Below, in pieces: positions 18,100 through 26,958 of a stretch of 64,000 nucleotides of DNA. The translations under genes were made by a program, and so were the position numbers. How positions within the stretch are numbered: the first letter of the stretch is position 1; every line of letters begins with the position of its first letter. Source of the DNA: Mycolicibacterium grossiae (GTDB lineage Bacteria; Actinomycetota; Actinomycetes; Mycobacteriales; Mycobacteriaceae); assembly GCF_008329645.1 (NCBI RefSeq), contig NZ_CP043474.1, positions 3,410,001 through 3,474,000 of the forward strand. Reading direction: 5' to 3'. The notes beneath the pieces were generated by a model. That model searched no databases and was not told the DNA's origin. It worked only from the letters and a program-made list of their open reading frames with translations.

Positions 18100-18837
18100 G
18101 TGACCGTCGAACCGGATCCGCAGCCCGACGGGCGCCCAGGGGCGCCCGCGACGTGGCTGCGCCCGGTGCGGCTGGGCAACGCGTTCGAGGACACCGTCGG
18201 CCGGCTGCTGGAGACCATACGGCTCGGCGTGCTGGCGCCCGGCGAATGCCTGCCGCCGGAACGCGAACTCGCCACCCGGCTCGGCGTGAGCCGCGACACC
18301 GTCCGCGACGCCATCAAGTCGCTGGCCGAGGCCGGCTACCTGGTGTCCCGGCGCGGCCGGTACGGCGGCACGTTCCTCGCCGAGGAGCTGCCCGGGCCGC
18401 GGATCGACGACATCCGGTTCGGCCGCGCCGACATCGACGACGCCCTGCGGCTGCGCGAGATCCTCGAGGTGGGTGCCGCGCGGATGGCGGCCGGGCGGAC
18501 TCTGACGGCCAGCGAGCGCGAGACGCTGTGGGGCCGGTTGACCGACGTGCGGGACGCGACGCCGCAGGACTACCGGCGGCTGGACTCGCGGCTGCACCTG
18601 GCGATCGCCGAGGCGGCGGGCGTGCCGTCGCTGCCGCCGCTGGTCGCCGACAACCGCATGCGCATCAACGAGATGCTGGACCAGATTCCGCTGTTGGGCC
18701 GCAACATCGCGCACTCCGACCAGCAGCACGACGCGATCGTGCTGGCGATCCTCGCCGGCGACGCGGACGGCGCCGCCGAGGTGATGGCCGACCACGTGTG
18801 GGGATCGGCGGCGCTGCTGCACGGCTTCCTGGATTAG
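18100..18837 (+). CDS. GntR/FadR-family transcriptional regulator
   Basis: The 245-residue protein has an N-terminal winged helix (about 28-95: LPPERELATRLGVSRDTVRDAI, then GYLVSRRGRYGGTF) and a C-terminal all-helical FCD ligand domain with Asp/His residues typical of metal- or acid-binding members (DSRLHLAIAEAAG, HSDQQHDAIV). It is the last gene of the glnA4-aldC-SDR group, 6 bases downstream, and probably senses an intermediate of that pathway and acts at the permease/glnA4 intergenic region. Confidence 0.88.
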   Translation: MTVEPDPQPDGRPGAPATWLRPVRLGNAFEDTVGRLLETIRLGVLAPGECLPPERELATRLGVSRDTVRDAIKSLAEAGYLVSRRGRYGGTFLAEELPGPRIDDIRFGRADIDDALRLREILEVGAARMAAGRTLTASERETLWGRLTDVRDATPQDYRRLDSRLHLAIAEAAGVPSLPPLVADNRMRINEMLDQIPLLGRNIAHSDQQHDAIVLAILAGDADGAAEVMADHVWGSAALLHGFLD

Positions 18838-18848
18838 ATTCTTCTGCC

Positions 18849-19169
18849 ATGGAGGACGAGGCGGTGGTCGAGCGGGCGTCGTCGGCGCTGGCCGACGTCG
18901 ACACGTCGCAGTGGACCCGGCGATTCGATCTGCTCTCCGATCCGCACCGGCTGGAGATCCTGCTGAGCCTGCACCGCGCGCCCGGCATCTGCGTCGGCGA
19001 CCTCGCCGCGGCGCTGGGCCGCTCGGAGAACGCCGTCTCCCAGGCGTTACGGGTGCTACGCGGCCAGGGCTGGGTGAGCAGCACCCGCGCCGGCCGCTCG
19101 GTCAGCTACCGCCTCGACGACGAGATCGTGCACGACCTGTTGCACTGGATCGGCGCCCGGCACGGCTGA
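18849..19169 (+). CDS. ArsR-family (SmtB-type) transcriptional regulator, possible metal sensor
   Basis: The 106-residue protein is a single ArsR winged helix: LLSDPHRLEILLSL, recognition region GRSENAVSQALRVLRGQGW and wing STRAGRSVSYRL. Possible metal ligands are Cys48 in GICVGDLA (alpha-3 position) and a C-terminal helix with Asp90, Asp91, Glu92, His95, His99 and His105 (alpha-5 region used by SmtB and NmtR). It lies upstream of the cbiMNQO importer, so a cobalt or nickel sensor is a fair guess. TAGATT (18835-18840) sits 8 bases before the ATG and suggests a leaderless transcript overlapping the previous stop codon. Confidence 0.82.
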   Translation: MEDEAVVERASSALADVDTSQWTRRFDLLSDPHRLEILLSLHRAPGICVGDLAAALGRSENAVSQALRVLRGQGWVSSTRAGRSVSYRLDDEIVHDLLHWIGARHG

Positions 19170-19261
19170 GGCCCGACTGCGGGGTGTGCCGATTGTCCGA
19201 AACCGTCCCGGCGTGCCCGCCGAGCAGTACATTCGCCCCGATTCCGACGAGGGGAGCGGGC

Positions 19262-20131
19262 ATGAGCACCACCGACGACCAGGCCGGGCCGGCGCACGCG
19301 ACCGGGGACGCACCCGCCGGCGACCGGCAACTGAAGGCCCGTCACCGTGCGCTGTGGGCGTCCGGTGACTACGTCGCCGTGGCCACCGAACTGATCCCGG
19401 AGCTGGGCCCGGAACTGGTGCGGGCGTGTGGGATCGCTGCGGGGGACCGGGTGCTCGACGTCGCGGCGGGCGCCGGCAACGCGGCCATCCCAGCCGCGCA
19501 GCGGGGCGCGGCGGTGACGGCGGCGGACCTCACGCCGGAGCTGTTCGCCGCCGGGCGTCGGCACGCGGCCGCCCGCGGCGTCGAGCTGGAGTGGGTGGAG
19601 GCCGACGCCGAGGCGATGCCGTTCCCCGACGACGCCTTCGACGTCGTGATGTCGTGCGTCGGGGCGATGTTCGCGCCGCACCACCAGCGCACGGCCGACG
19701 AGCTGGTCCGCGTGTGCCGACCCGGCGGGACGCTGGGCCTGATCAGCTGGACGCCGGAGGGGTTCATCGGACGGCTGTTCGCGACCATCAAGCCGTACGC
19801 GCCACCGCCGCCGCCCGGCGCGAGCCCGCCGCCGCTGTGGGGATCCGAGTCGCACGTCACGGAGCTGCTCGGTGACCGGGTGACCGACCTGCGGATGCGC
19901 AGGCAGACGGTGCGACTGCGGCACTGCCCCACACCGCTCGCCTTCCGCGAGTACTGGAAGCGCACCTACGGGCCGACCATCGCGGCCTACCGGTTCGTCG
20001 CCGACGACGCCGACCGCGTCGCGGCGCTCGACCGCGACTTCCTCGCGCTGCTCGAAGAGTGGAACACCGGCGGCGGGGAGGACGCGATCTGGGATGCGGA
20101 GTACCTGCTCGTCACCGCCACCGTGCGCTGA
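19262..20131 (+). CDS. SAM-dependent class I methyltransferase
   Basis: The 289-residue protein has motif I VLDVAAGAGNAAI (about 61-73), the acidic strand-2 end TAADLT, and VEADAEAMPFPDDAFDVV as motif II, so it is a Methyltransf_11/UbiE-like enzyme. The C-terminal third is helical and variable. The substrate is unknown. It is placed between an ArsR regulator and cbiMNQO, as are several ArsR-linked methyltransferases, but it lacks the cysteine cluster of ArsM arsenite methyltransferases. The ATG at 19262 follows GAGGGGAGCGGGC. Confidence 0.85.
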   Translation: MSTTDDQAGPAHATGDAPAGDRQLKARHRALWASGDYVAVATELIPELGPELVRACGIAAGDRVLDVAAGAGNAAIPAAQRGAAVTAADLTPELFAAGRRHAAARGVELEWVEADAEAMPFPDDAFDVVMSCVGAMFAPHHQRTADELVRVCRPGGTLGLISWTPEGFIGRLFATIKPYAPPPPPGASPPPLWGSESHVTELLGDRVTDLRMRRQTVRLRHCPTPLAFREYWKRTYGPTIAAYRFVADDADRVAALDRDFLALLEEWNTGGGEDAIWDAEYLLVTATVR

Positions 20132-20171
20132 CCGGCACGACGCCTCCGCTCGGCGTGCCCATCTGAACAGT

Positions 20172-20200
20172 TAGACAGGCATCGCCCCACGTCCTAGGGT
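20172..20200 (+). promoter_or_regulatory. Promoter of cbiMNQO
   Basis: TAGACA (20172-20177) and TAGGGT (20195-20200) are separated by 17 bases, and the cbiM ATG at 20207 follows 6 bases later. This is a strong housekeeping-type promoter with transcription beginning at or next to the start codon, leaving no room for a cobalamin riboswitch. Confidence 0.6.
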
Positions 20201-20206
20201 CGAGGG

Positions 20207-20920
20207 ATGAGCGTCACCTACAGCGCCATGCACATGAGCGACGGGATCGTCGACGCGCCCACCTCCCTGGTCTTCGGCGCCCTCGCGATCGCCGCGCTGG
20301 CGGTGTGCGTGTGGCGGGCGCGCACCGAACTCGACGAGCGGACCGTGCCGCTGGCCGGCCTCGTGGCGGCATTCGTGTTCGCCGTGCAGATGGTGAACTT
20401 CCCCATCCTCCCCGGCGTCAGCGGGCACCTGCTCGGCGGCGCGCTGGCCGCCATCCTGGTCGGGCCGTTCACGGGCGCACTGTGCATCGCGATCGTGCTC
20501 GTCGTGCAGGCGCTGCTGTTCGCCGACGGCGGCGTGTCGGCGCTCGGCACCAACGTCACCAACATGGCGCTGATCGGCGTCGCGGTCGGCTACGGCGTCG
20601 CGGCGTTGGGCCACCGGATCATCCGACGGCGCCGCACGCCCGTCCCGGTGCCTGCCCTCGGTGGCCTGGCCTTCGTCGCGGCGCTCGTCGGAACCGTGTG
20701 CGCGGCCATGGGTTTCGTGGTCGAGTACGCCGTCGGAGGCGCGGCGACGGCGTCGCTCGGCACGGTGGCGTCCTACATGTTCGGCACGCACGTGCTCATC
20801 GGCATCGGCGAGGGCGTCATCACCGCGCTGACCGTCATGGCGGTGGCGCGCTCCCGCCCGGACCTGGTCTACCTGCTGCGGACGTCGCGCACGCCGGCGA
20901 CCGCGGCGGTGCCCGCGTGA
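20207..20920 (+). CDS. cbiM: Cobalt/nickel ECF importer substrate-binding membrane subunit CbiM
   Basis: CbiM is the metal-capturing S component of a cobalt (or nickel) ECF transporter. The 237-residue protein has about seven hydrophobic segments and the N-terminal hallmark MHMSDGI, where the Met-His amino end and a later His form the metal site. The leaderless promoter points to the ATG at 20207, which puts seven residues before MHMSDG; the internal ATG at 20228 would give the exact canonical N-terminus. A GTGA overlap joins it to the next gene. Confidence 0.92.
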   Translation: MSVTYSAMHMSDGIVDAPTSLVFGALAIAALAVCVWRARTELDERTVPLAGLVAAFVFAVQMVNFPILPGVSGHLLGGALAAILVGPFTGALCIAIVLVVQALLFADGGVSALGTNVTNMALIGVAVGYGVAALGHRIIRRRRTPVPVPALGGLAFVAALVGTVCAAMGFVVEYAVGGAATASLGTVASYMFGTHVLIGIGEGVITALTVMAVARSRPDLVYLLRTSRTPATAAVPA

Positions 20921-21264
20921 GCGCACCCGCCCGCGGACGGGCGTTCTGGGTCGGCTGCGTCGCCGCGATCCTGCTCATCGCCGGGGGCGTGTCCTACCTC
21001 GCCAGCTCCAGCCCGGACGGCCTCGACGCCACCACGCTCCGGGGATGCGAGGTCGTCGAGGTCGACGGCGTCGAGCAGTTGCGCGGCAGCTGCATCGCCC
21101 AGCAGGCGGCGCCGCACGCGCTGGAGTCCGCGCCGCTCGCCGACTACGCGATCGGCGGACGCGAGGGCACCGGCGGCGTCGCGGGCGTCATCGGCGCGGT
21201 CGTCACGCTGGCCCTCGCCGGCGGGGCGTTCTGGCTGATCGCCCGCCGCAAGCGCGGATCGTAG
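20917..21264 (+). CDS. cbiN: CbiN-like PDGLE-domain membrane protein
   Basis: The 115-residue protein has an N-terminal membrane helix, the SSPDGLD motif of the PDGLE/CbiN family just outside it, and a C-terminal helix ending in RRKRG. CbiN-type small subunits are needed with CbiM for metal loading. Two cysteines (RGCEVVEV and RGSCIAQ) in the external loop could be a disulfide or metal ligands. It overlaps cbiM by GTGA and is 10 bases from cbiQ. Confidence 0.85.
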   Translation: MSAPARGRAFWVGCVAAILLIAGGVSYLASSSPDGLDATTLRGCEVVEVDGVEQLRGSCIAQQAAPHALESAPLADYAIGGREGTGGVAGVIGAVVTLALAGGAFWLIARRKRGS

Positions 21265-21274
21265 GGCGGCCACC

Positions 21275-22051
21275 ATGGGCGCAGGGCATGCCCACCCGCT
21301 CTACCGCGACGGCACGTCCCGCGTCCACCGGCTGCCCGCCGAGACCAAGGTGATCGCCCTGGTCACGTTCGTGCTGGCGGTGGTCGCGACGCCGCGCGAG
21401 ACCTTCTGGCCGTACGCGGCGTTCGCCGCGGTCCTCGTCGCCGTGTGGCTGGTCGCCGGCATCCCGCTGCGGTGGATCCTGCCGCGCATGCTCATCGAGG
21501 TGCCGTTCGTCGTCCTCGCCGTGCTGCTGCCGTTCGCCGAGGGCGGCGAGCGGGTCGCCGTCGCCGGCCTGCACCTGTCCGTGCCGGGACTGTGGGCGGC
21601 GTGGGGCATCGTCGTGAAGGGCACACTCGGCGTGGCGGCCTCGCTGACGTTCGCGGCGACGACGTCGTCGCGTGCCCTGCCGCTGGCGCTGAGCCGGCTC
21701 GGCGTGCCGGGGCTGGTCACGTCGATCGTCGTGCTCATGATCCGCTACGTCGACGTGCTGACCGCAGAGGTCCGCCGCATGCGGATGGCCCGGTTGTCGC
21801 GCGGTGACTCGCCCCGCGCGCTGCACCAGATCGGTGCGATCGCCACGGGCGTCGGCGGCTTGTTCCTGCGGTCCTACGAGCGCGGCGAACGGGTCTACCT
21901 GGCCATGGCGTCGCGCGGATTCGACGGCCGCGTCCCGGAACTCGCGTTGGCGGGCGGACCGGCCCGCGCCGTGGCCGCCGACTGGCGGGCCGCCCTGCTG
22001 CCCGCGGCCGCCGCCGTGGTCATCGTCGCCGCGGCGTGGACGTGGCGATGA
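21275..22051 (+). CDS. cbiQ: ECF transporter transmembrane coupling subunit CbiQ
   Basis: The 258-residue EcfT-family protein has several membrane helices, an N-terminal segment YRDGTSRVHRLPAETKV before the first helix, and the two coupling-helix motifs ARLSRGD and ASRGFDG (the Ala-Arg-Gly type motifs that dock on the ATPase). It passes ATP hydrolysis by CbiO to CbiM. The stop overlaps the cbiO ATG (ATGA). Confidence 0.92.
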   Translation: MGAGHAHPLYRDGTSRVHRLPAETKVIALVTFVLAVVATPRETFWPYAAFAAVLVAVWLVAGIPLRWILPRMLIEVPFVVLAVLLPFAEGGERVAVAGLHLSVPGLWAAWGIVVKGTLGVAASLTFAATTSSRALPLALSRLGVPGLVTSIVVLMIRYVDVLTAEVRRMRMARLSRGDSPRALHQIGAIATGVGGLFLRSYERGERVYLAMASRGFDGRVPELALAGGPARAVAADWRAALLPAAAAVVIVAAAWTWR

Positions 22052-22785
22052 CGGCGGCCATCCGCGTCGCCGGGCTGCGGCACGTGTACCCCGACGGACA
22101 CGTCGGCCTCGATCACGTGGACCTCGAGGTCGCCGCGGGTGAGCGCGTCGCGGTGCTCGGGCCCAACGGCGCGGGCAAGACGACGCTGATGCTCTCCCTC
22201 AACGGCGTTCTTCGACCGACGGCGGGCACCGTCGAGATCGGCGGGACGCCGGTGACGCGCAGCACGCTTCGCGACATCCGCCGCCGTGTGGGACTGGTCT
22301 TCCAGGATCCCGACGACCAGCTCTTCATGCCGACCGTCGCCCAGGACGTGGCATTCGGTCCGGCGAACTTCGGGCTCGCCGGCGAGGACCTGGCGGCGCG
22401 CGTCGCCGAGGCGCTGGACGCCGTCGACATGGCCGAGCACGCCGACCGCAGCCCGGCGCACCTGTCCGGGGGGCAGCGGCGTCGGGCCGCGCTGGCCACC
22501 GTGCTGGCGTGCCGCCCCGAGATCCTGGTGCTCGACGAACCGTCGGCCAACCTGGACCCGGTGGCGCGCCGCGAACTGGCCGAGACGCTCCTGGGCATCG
22601 ACGCGACCATGCTCGTGGTCACCCACGACCTGCCCTACGCCGCGCAGCTGTGTTCGCGCGCGGTGCTCGTCGACGGCGGGCGCATCGTCGCCGACGGGCC
22701 CACCGCCGACATCCTCGCCGACGCCGACCTGCTGGCCGCACACCGGCTCGAATTGCCCTGGGGCTTCGTCATTCCTGCGGGCTGA
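22048..22785 (+). CDS. cbiO: ECF transporter ATPase CbiO
   Basis: The 245-residue ABC ATPase has Walker A GPNGAGKTT, Q-loop VFQDPDDQLF (with the acidic run typical of energy-coupling-factor ATPases), signature LSGGQRRR, Walker B ILVLDEPSANLD and H-loop VVTHD. It powers the CbiMNQ importer. The ATG at 22048 overlaps cbiQ; an ATG at 22036 is in frame but lies inside it. The gene converges on mtr 33 bases away. Confidence 0.93.
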   Translation: MTAAIRVAGLRHVYPDGHVGLDHVDLEVAAGERVAVLGPNGAGKTTLMLSLNGVLRPTAGTVEIGGTPVTRSTLRDIRRRVGLVFQDPDDQLFMPTVAQDVAFGPANFGLAGEDLAARVAEALDAVDMAEHADRSPAHLSGGQRRRAALATVLACRPEILVLDEPSANLDPVARRELAETLLGIDATMLVVTHDLPYAAQLCSRAVLVDGGRIVADGPTADILADADLLAAHRLELPWGFVIPAG

Positions 22786-22818
22786 CGCCCGCGTCGAGAC
22801 ACGGTCACACGATGCCGG

Positions 22819-24213
22819 TCACACGATGCCCAGCAGGGCGTTCTCGATCACCTCGGACAGCGCCGGGTGAATCCAGTACTGGCCGGTGGCGACCTCGGCG
22901 GCCGTCTGACCCAGGCTCATCGCCTGCACGAGCGGCTGGATCAGCGTCGAGGCCTGGTAACCCATGACGTGCGCGCCGAGGATGGTGCCGGTGGCGCGGT
23001 CGCCGATCACCTTCGCCACGCCGGTCTGGTCCTCCATCGCCCAGCCATAGGCGGTGTCGCCGTACTTCTGCGCCTTCACCACGACGTCGAAGCCCTGCTC
23101 GCGCGCCTCGGTCTCGGTGAGGCCGACCATCGCGATCTGCGGGTCGGTGAACACCGCGGAGGGGACGAACCGGTGGTCGCTGCGCACCATGTCCGCGGTG
23201 TCATCCCAGTCGCGCAGCAGGTTGTGCCGTACCACGCGCATCTCGTGGTTGGCGACGTGCTTGAGCTGCCACGGCGAGGACACGTCACCCAGCGCGTAGA
23301 TGCCGCGCGCCGTGGTGCGCTGGTAGTCGTCGACCTGCACCAGGCCGCCCGGGGAGACCTCGACGCCCGCGAGGTGCGCATCGAGGGTGTCGCCGTTGGG
23401 GATCCGGCCGGTGGCGACGAGCAGCAGGTCGGCTTCCAGTTCCTTGCCGTCGTCGAGTTCCAGCACGATCTTCGCGCCGTCCTGGTGCGAGCCGACGACG
23501 TTCTCGTGGGTACGGACGTCCCACTTGCTGGTCGCGATGTCGGTGAAGGTGTGGCAGATCGTCGGATCGCAGTGCGTGAGCAGACCGTCGCCGCGCACGA
23601 CGATGGTCACCCGCACGCCGAGCGCCGAGAAGACGTGGGCGAACTCGGCGGCGACGAAGCCGCCTCCGACGATGACCATGTGCTCGGGCAGTTCCGGGAT
23701 GCGCATGACGGTGTCGCTGGTCTCGTAGTGCACGCCGCAGTCGATGATGGCCGGCGGCACGTTGATCCGCGATCCCGCCGCCAGGACCACCTGGTCGGAG
23801 GTGAACTCCTCGCCGTGTTCGGTGCGCAGCAGGTACCGCCCGTCGGGCTGGGTGGGCCCGAAGCGGGTGTGGCTGCCGTAGACGTCGATGTTCGGCAGGC
23901 TGCGCTTGTAGTCCTCGCCGCCCTGGGCAATGGGATCGATGCGGCCGAAGACCCGGTCGACGATGTCGCGCCAGCGCACGCCGTCGACGTGCGCGTCGAT
24001 GCCGTAGCGGCCGCTGCGCCGGACCATGTCGGCCACCTCGGCGGCGTAGACGAACATCTTCGTGGGGATGCAGCCGACGTTGAGGCAGGTGCCGCCGAAG
24101 ACACCCTTCTCGCACAGCGCGATTCGCATCTCGCCGTAGCGCGGGTCGAAGGCCGTGTCGGGAATGCTGTTCCCCGAACCGGATCCGATGATGGTCAGGT
24201 CGTAGTGCTCCAC
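22819..24213 (-). CDS. mtr: Mycothione reductase
   Basis: Mtr reduces mycothiol disulfide with NADPH and keeps the main actinobacterial thiol reduced. The 464-residue flavoprotein disulfide reductase has the FAD motif IIGSGSGN, the redox pair in GGTCLNVGCIPTK (Cys43, Cys48), an NADPH domain (IVGGGFVAAEFAHVF), FAD segment YALGDVSSPWQLKHVA and the C-terminal His-Glu pair in WIHPALSE. The start is the GTG at 24213, with GAGG upstream; the frame is open into the next gene but the FAD fold begins here. A 14-bp tandem repeat (22803-22830) spans its stop codon. Confidence 0.94.
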   Translation of the reverse strand: MEHYDLTIIGSGSGNSIPDTAFDPRYGEMRIALCEKGVFGGTCLNVGCIPTKMFVYAAEVADMVRRSGRYGIDAHVDGVRWRDIVDRVFGRIDPIAQGGEDYKRSLPNIDVYGSHTRFGPTQPDGRYLLRTEHGEEFTSDQVVLAAGSRINVPPAIIDCGVHYETSDTVMRIPELPEHMVIVGGGFVAAEFAHVFSALGVRVTIVVRGDGLLTHCDPTICHTFTDIATSKWDVRTHENVVGSHQDGAKIVLELDDGKELEADLLLVATGRIPNGDTLDAHLAGVEVSPGGLVQVDDYQRTTARGIYALGDVSSPWQLKHVANHEMRVVRHNLLRDWDDTADMVRSDHRFVPSAVFTDPQIAMVGLTETEAREQGFDVVVKAQKYGDTAYGWAMEDQTGVAKVIGDRATGTILGAHVMGYQASTLIQPLVQAMSLGQTAAEVATGQYWIHPALSEVIENALLGIV

Positions 24214-24218
24214 GCGTA

Positions 24219-25280
24219 TCAGCCTCGTCTGGTTGGGATGTCGGAATGGGGGTCGGCGCCCGCGCGCCCGCCGTCGGCGCCCTGGGTGCTCACGCCGTCT
24301 CCGGCGGCGAAGCGGTCGAGCCAGCGGTCGAGTTCGGCGTAGGCGGCCGCGCGCGGCCCGGCGAGGGAGAGAAAGACGTCGTGCTTGGCGTCGGCGATCG
24401 GCGCCACGGTGGTGTGGTCGCCGACGCAGCCCGCCCACCGGGCGATCTGCGCGACGTCGAGCACCGCGTCGCCGCGCGCGATGGCCTCCGGGTCGGGAGC
24501 CTCGGTGACGCTGTGGTCCGAGCGCAGGATCAGGCTGGGGACGCCGACGTCCAGGCCGCGGTGCAGTCGCGCCTGCCCGCGCCGGATCGCGTTGATCCAG
24601 CCGAGCGTGACGGGGAAGCCGCCCAACGGCTTCCAGTCCAGGTCGTAGTCGAATTCGCCGGAGTAGTCGCGGTGCAGGCTGGTGCCGTAGCCGCCCGGCG
24701 TCGGGCGGCGGATCACGTGGCGCTTGCGCCACCGCGCCAGGGCGATCAGCGCGAGCGAGGTCGGCGCCGAGCGCAGGACCGCCGGACCGTGCAGGTCGAA
24801 GAACGGACTGTTGAGCACCAGGCCGGTCACCGCGCCCGCGCGGCCTGCGCGTCGCGCCTCGTCCAGCCACAGCGTCACGATGAGGCCGCCCGCGGAGTGC
24901 CCGTAGGCGATGACGCCGGCGCCGCCGGTGTCGTCGCTCACCAGGCGCAACGCCTCGTCGAGTTCGGTGTCGTAGTCCCGCAGGGACGTGGTGAAGTGCG
25001 GCGTCTGCCCGTCGCGCCGGGACCGTCCGCACTTGTGCAGGTCGAGGGCGTAGAAGGCGATTCCGCGTGCCGCGAAGCGGTCGGCCAGCTCGGTGTTGAA
25101 GAAGTAGTCGGTGTACCCGTGCAGGGCCAGAACCGCGCGTGCGGCCGGCCCGGCGTCACCACGGCGGACGAGTGTGGCCACCAGGTCGCCCTCGCCGTGC
25201 GGGTCGGCACCCAGCGGAATGGTCCGCTGCCAGTAGCCGGGCAGGACGTCGGGCTCCCACGCGGACGCGGTCGCAGTCAC
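24219..25280 (-). CDS. Alpha/beta-hydrolase (monoglyceride lipase-like, Hydrolase_4)
   Basis: The 353-residue protein has the oxyanion strand [10 protein letters not shown], the nucleophile elbow AYGHSAGG and a C-terminal His in [10 protein letters not shown], as in S33 serine lipases of the monoglyceride lipase type. No signal peptide is present. It is the counterpart of Rv2854 beside mtr, and only 5 bases separate it from mtr, so the two are probably cotranscribed. On the minus strand TACAGT (25292-25287) lies 6 bases before the GTG start, suggesting a leaderless transcript. The substrate is unknown. Confidence 0.88.
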   Translation of the reverse strand: MTATASAWEPDVLPGYWQRTIPLGADPHGEGDLVATLVRRGDAGPAARAVLALHGYTDYFFNTELADRFAARGIAFYALDLHKCGRSRRDGQTPHFTTSLRDYDTELDEALRLVSDDTGGAGVIAYGHSAGGLIVTLWLDEARRAGRAGAVTGLVLNSPFFDLHGPAVLRSAPTSLALIALARWRKRHVIRRPTPGGYGTSLHRDYSGEFDYDLDWKPLGGFPVTLGWINAIRRGQARLHRGLDVGVPSLILRSDHSVTEAPDPEAIARGDAVLDVAQIARWAGCVGDHTTVAPIADAKHDVFLSLAGPRAAAYAELDRWLDRFAAGDGVSTQGADGGRAGADPHSDIPTRRG

Positions 25281-25434
25281 GGGTCAACTGTATGCCGCGC
25301 CGGGTGAGCCGCCGCCGCGCGCCGCCGCCGAGGCCCGAGGTCACGGAGGCCACCTGCGCCGACCGGCGGTTCGACCACCGGATAACCTGGGTATCAAGCC
25401 GAGAACCGGATGTTCGACACGAAGGATCGATCAG

Positions 25435-26958
25435 GTGGCCGAGTCCAAGATTGTGAAGACCGACGTCGTCCTCGTCGGCGCGGGCATCATGAGCGCCACG
25501 CTCGGCGCGCTGCTGCGGCTGCTCGAGCCGAACTGGAACATCACCCTGATCGAGCGTCTCGACGGCGCGGCCGCGGAGAGCAGCGACCCGTGGAACAACG
25601 CGGGTACCGGCCACTCGGCGCTGTGTGAGCTGAACTACACCCCGCAGCGCGGTGACGGCACCATCGACATCAGCAAGGCCGTGCACGTCAACGAGCAGTT
25701 CCAGGTGTCCCGCCAGTTCTGGACCTACGCGGTCGAGAACGGAGTGCTGCCCGACGTCCGCAGCTTTCTCAACCCCATCCCGCACGTCAGCTTCGTGCAC
25801 GGCGCCAAGGACACCGCCTACCTGCGGGCCCGCTACGACGCGCTCGTCACCAACCCGCTGTTCGCCACCATGGAGTACATCGGCGACGCCGACGAGTTCG
25901 CCCGCCGCCTGCCCTTCATGGCCGCCAAGCGCGACTTCCGCGAGCCGGTGGCGCTGAACTGGACGCAGGACGGCACCGACGTCGACTTCGGTTCGCTGTC
26001 ACGGCAACTCATCGGCTACACCGCTCAACGCGGCATGGCGACGCTGTTCGGCCACGAGGTGCGCGATCTGCGCAAGGAGTCCGACGGCAGCTGGACGCTG
26101 AAGGTCACCAACCGGCGCACCGGCGGCAAGCAGAAGATCAACGCCAGGTTCGTCTTCGTCGGGGCCGGCGGCGGTGCGCTGCCGCTACTGCAGAAGTCCG
26201 GCATCAAGGAGGCCAAGGGATTCGGCGGCTTCCCGGTCGGCGGCCAGTGGCTGCGCAGCGCCAACCCCGACCTCGCAGCCGCCCACCAGGCCAAGGTGTA
26301 CGGCGCCCCGCCGCTGGGCGCCCCGCCGATGTCGGTGCCGCACTTGGACACGCGCGTCATCAACGGCCGGTCCTACCTGCTGTTCGGCCCCTTCGCGGGG
26401 TGGTCGCCGAAGTTCCTCAAGCAGGGCAAGGTGACCGACCTGCCGTTCTCGGTGAAGCCGAACAACCTCGCCTCGATGCTGGGCGTGGGCCTCACGGAGA
26501 TGAGTCTGCTCAAGTACCTGATCGGCCAGCTCGCGCTCAGCGAGGCCGACCGCGTCGACGCCCTGCGCGAATTCGCCCCCAGCGCACGGGATTCCGACTG
26601 GGAACTCGACATCGCCGGGCAGCGCGTGCAGGTCATCCGCCGCAAGGGCGCCGGCGGCGTGCTGGAGTTCGGCACCACGGTGCTGTCCGCCGAGGACGGC
26701 TCGATCGCCGGCCTGCTGGGTGCCTCGCCCGGCGCGTCGACCGCGGTGCCGGCGATGCTCGACGTCATGGAGCGCTGCTTCGCCGACCGCTGGGCCGGCT
26801 GGCAGCCGCGTCTGCGGGAGATGGTCCCGTCGCTGGGCGTGGCACTGTCCAAGGAGCCGAAGCTGTTCGAGGAAGTCTGGAGCCGGGGCACCCACGTGCT
26901 CAAGCTCGACGAGCCGAAGGCGCAGGCCGCGGCGGCCGCCGCGGCTCTGACGTCGTGA
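25435..26958 (+). CDS. mqo: Malate:quinone oxidoreductase
   Basis: Mqo oxidises malate to oxaloacetate and passes electrons to the quinone pool at the membrane, a bypass of malate dehydrogenase. The 507-residue protein has the N-terminal FAD motif [12 protein letters not shown], the family segment [18 protein letters not shown] and a C-terminal FAD-contact region. The GTG at 25435 has AAGGA 8 bases upstream. It overlaps the following GNAT by GTGA. In M. tuberculosis a PE_PGRS gene lies between mtr/Rv2854 and mqo; here only 154 bp of intergenic DNA does. Confidence 0.95.
   Translation: MAESKIVKTDVVLVGAGIMSATLGALLRLLEPNWNITLIERLDGAAAESSDPWNNAGTGHSALCELNYTPQRGDGTIDISKAVHVNEQFQVSRQFWTYAVENGVLPDVRSFLNPIPHVSFVHGAKDTAYLRARYDALVTNPLFATMEYIGDADEFARRLPFMAAKRDFREPVALNWTQDGTDVDFGSLSRQLIGYTAQRGMATLFGHEVRDLRKESDGSWTLKVTNRRTGGKQKINARFVFVGAGGGALPLLQKSGIKEAKGFGGFPVGGQWLRSANPDLAAAHQAKVYGAPPLGAPPMSVPHLDTRVINGRSYLLFGPFAGWSPKFLKQGKVTDLPFSVKPNNLASMLGVGLTEMSLLKYLIGQLALSEADRVDALREFAPSARDSDWELDIAGQRVQVIRRKGAGGVLEFGTTVLSAEDGSIAGLLGASPGASTAVPAMLDVMERCFADRWAGWQPRLREMVPSLGVALSKEPKLFEEVWSRGTHVLKLDEPKAQAAAAAAALTS

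Noticed and set aside
20134-20159. Terminator hairpin after the methyltransferase gene
   Set aside because: Only six contiguous pairs (GGCACG with CGTGCC) around a long loop; not convincing.
20171-20187. ArsR operator in the cbiM promoter (CTGAACAGTTAGACAG)
   Set aside because: Symmetry is limited to three bases at each end, too weak to call an operator.
20132-20206. Cobalamin riboswitch before cbiM
   Set aside because: A promoter with -35 and -10 boxes places the transcript start at the ATG, leaving no leader for a riboswitch.
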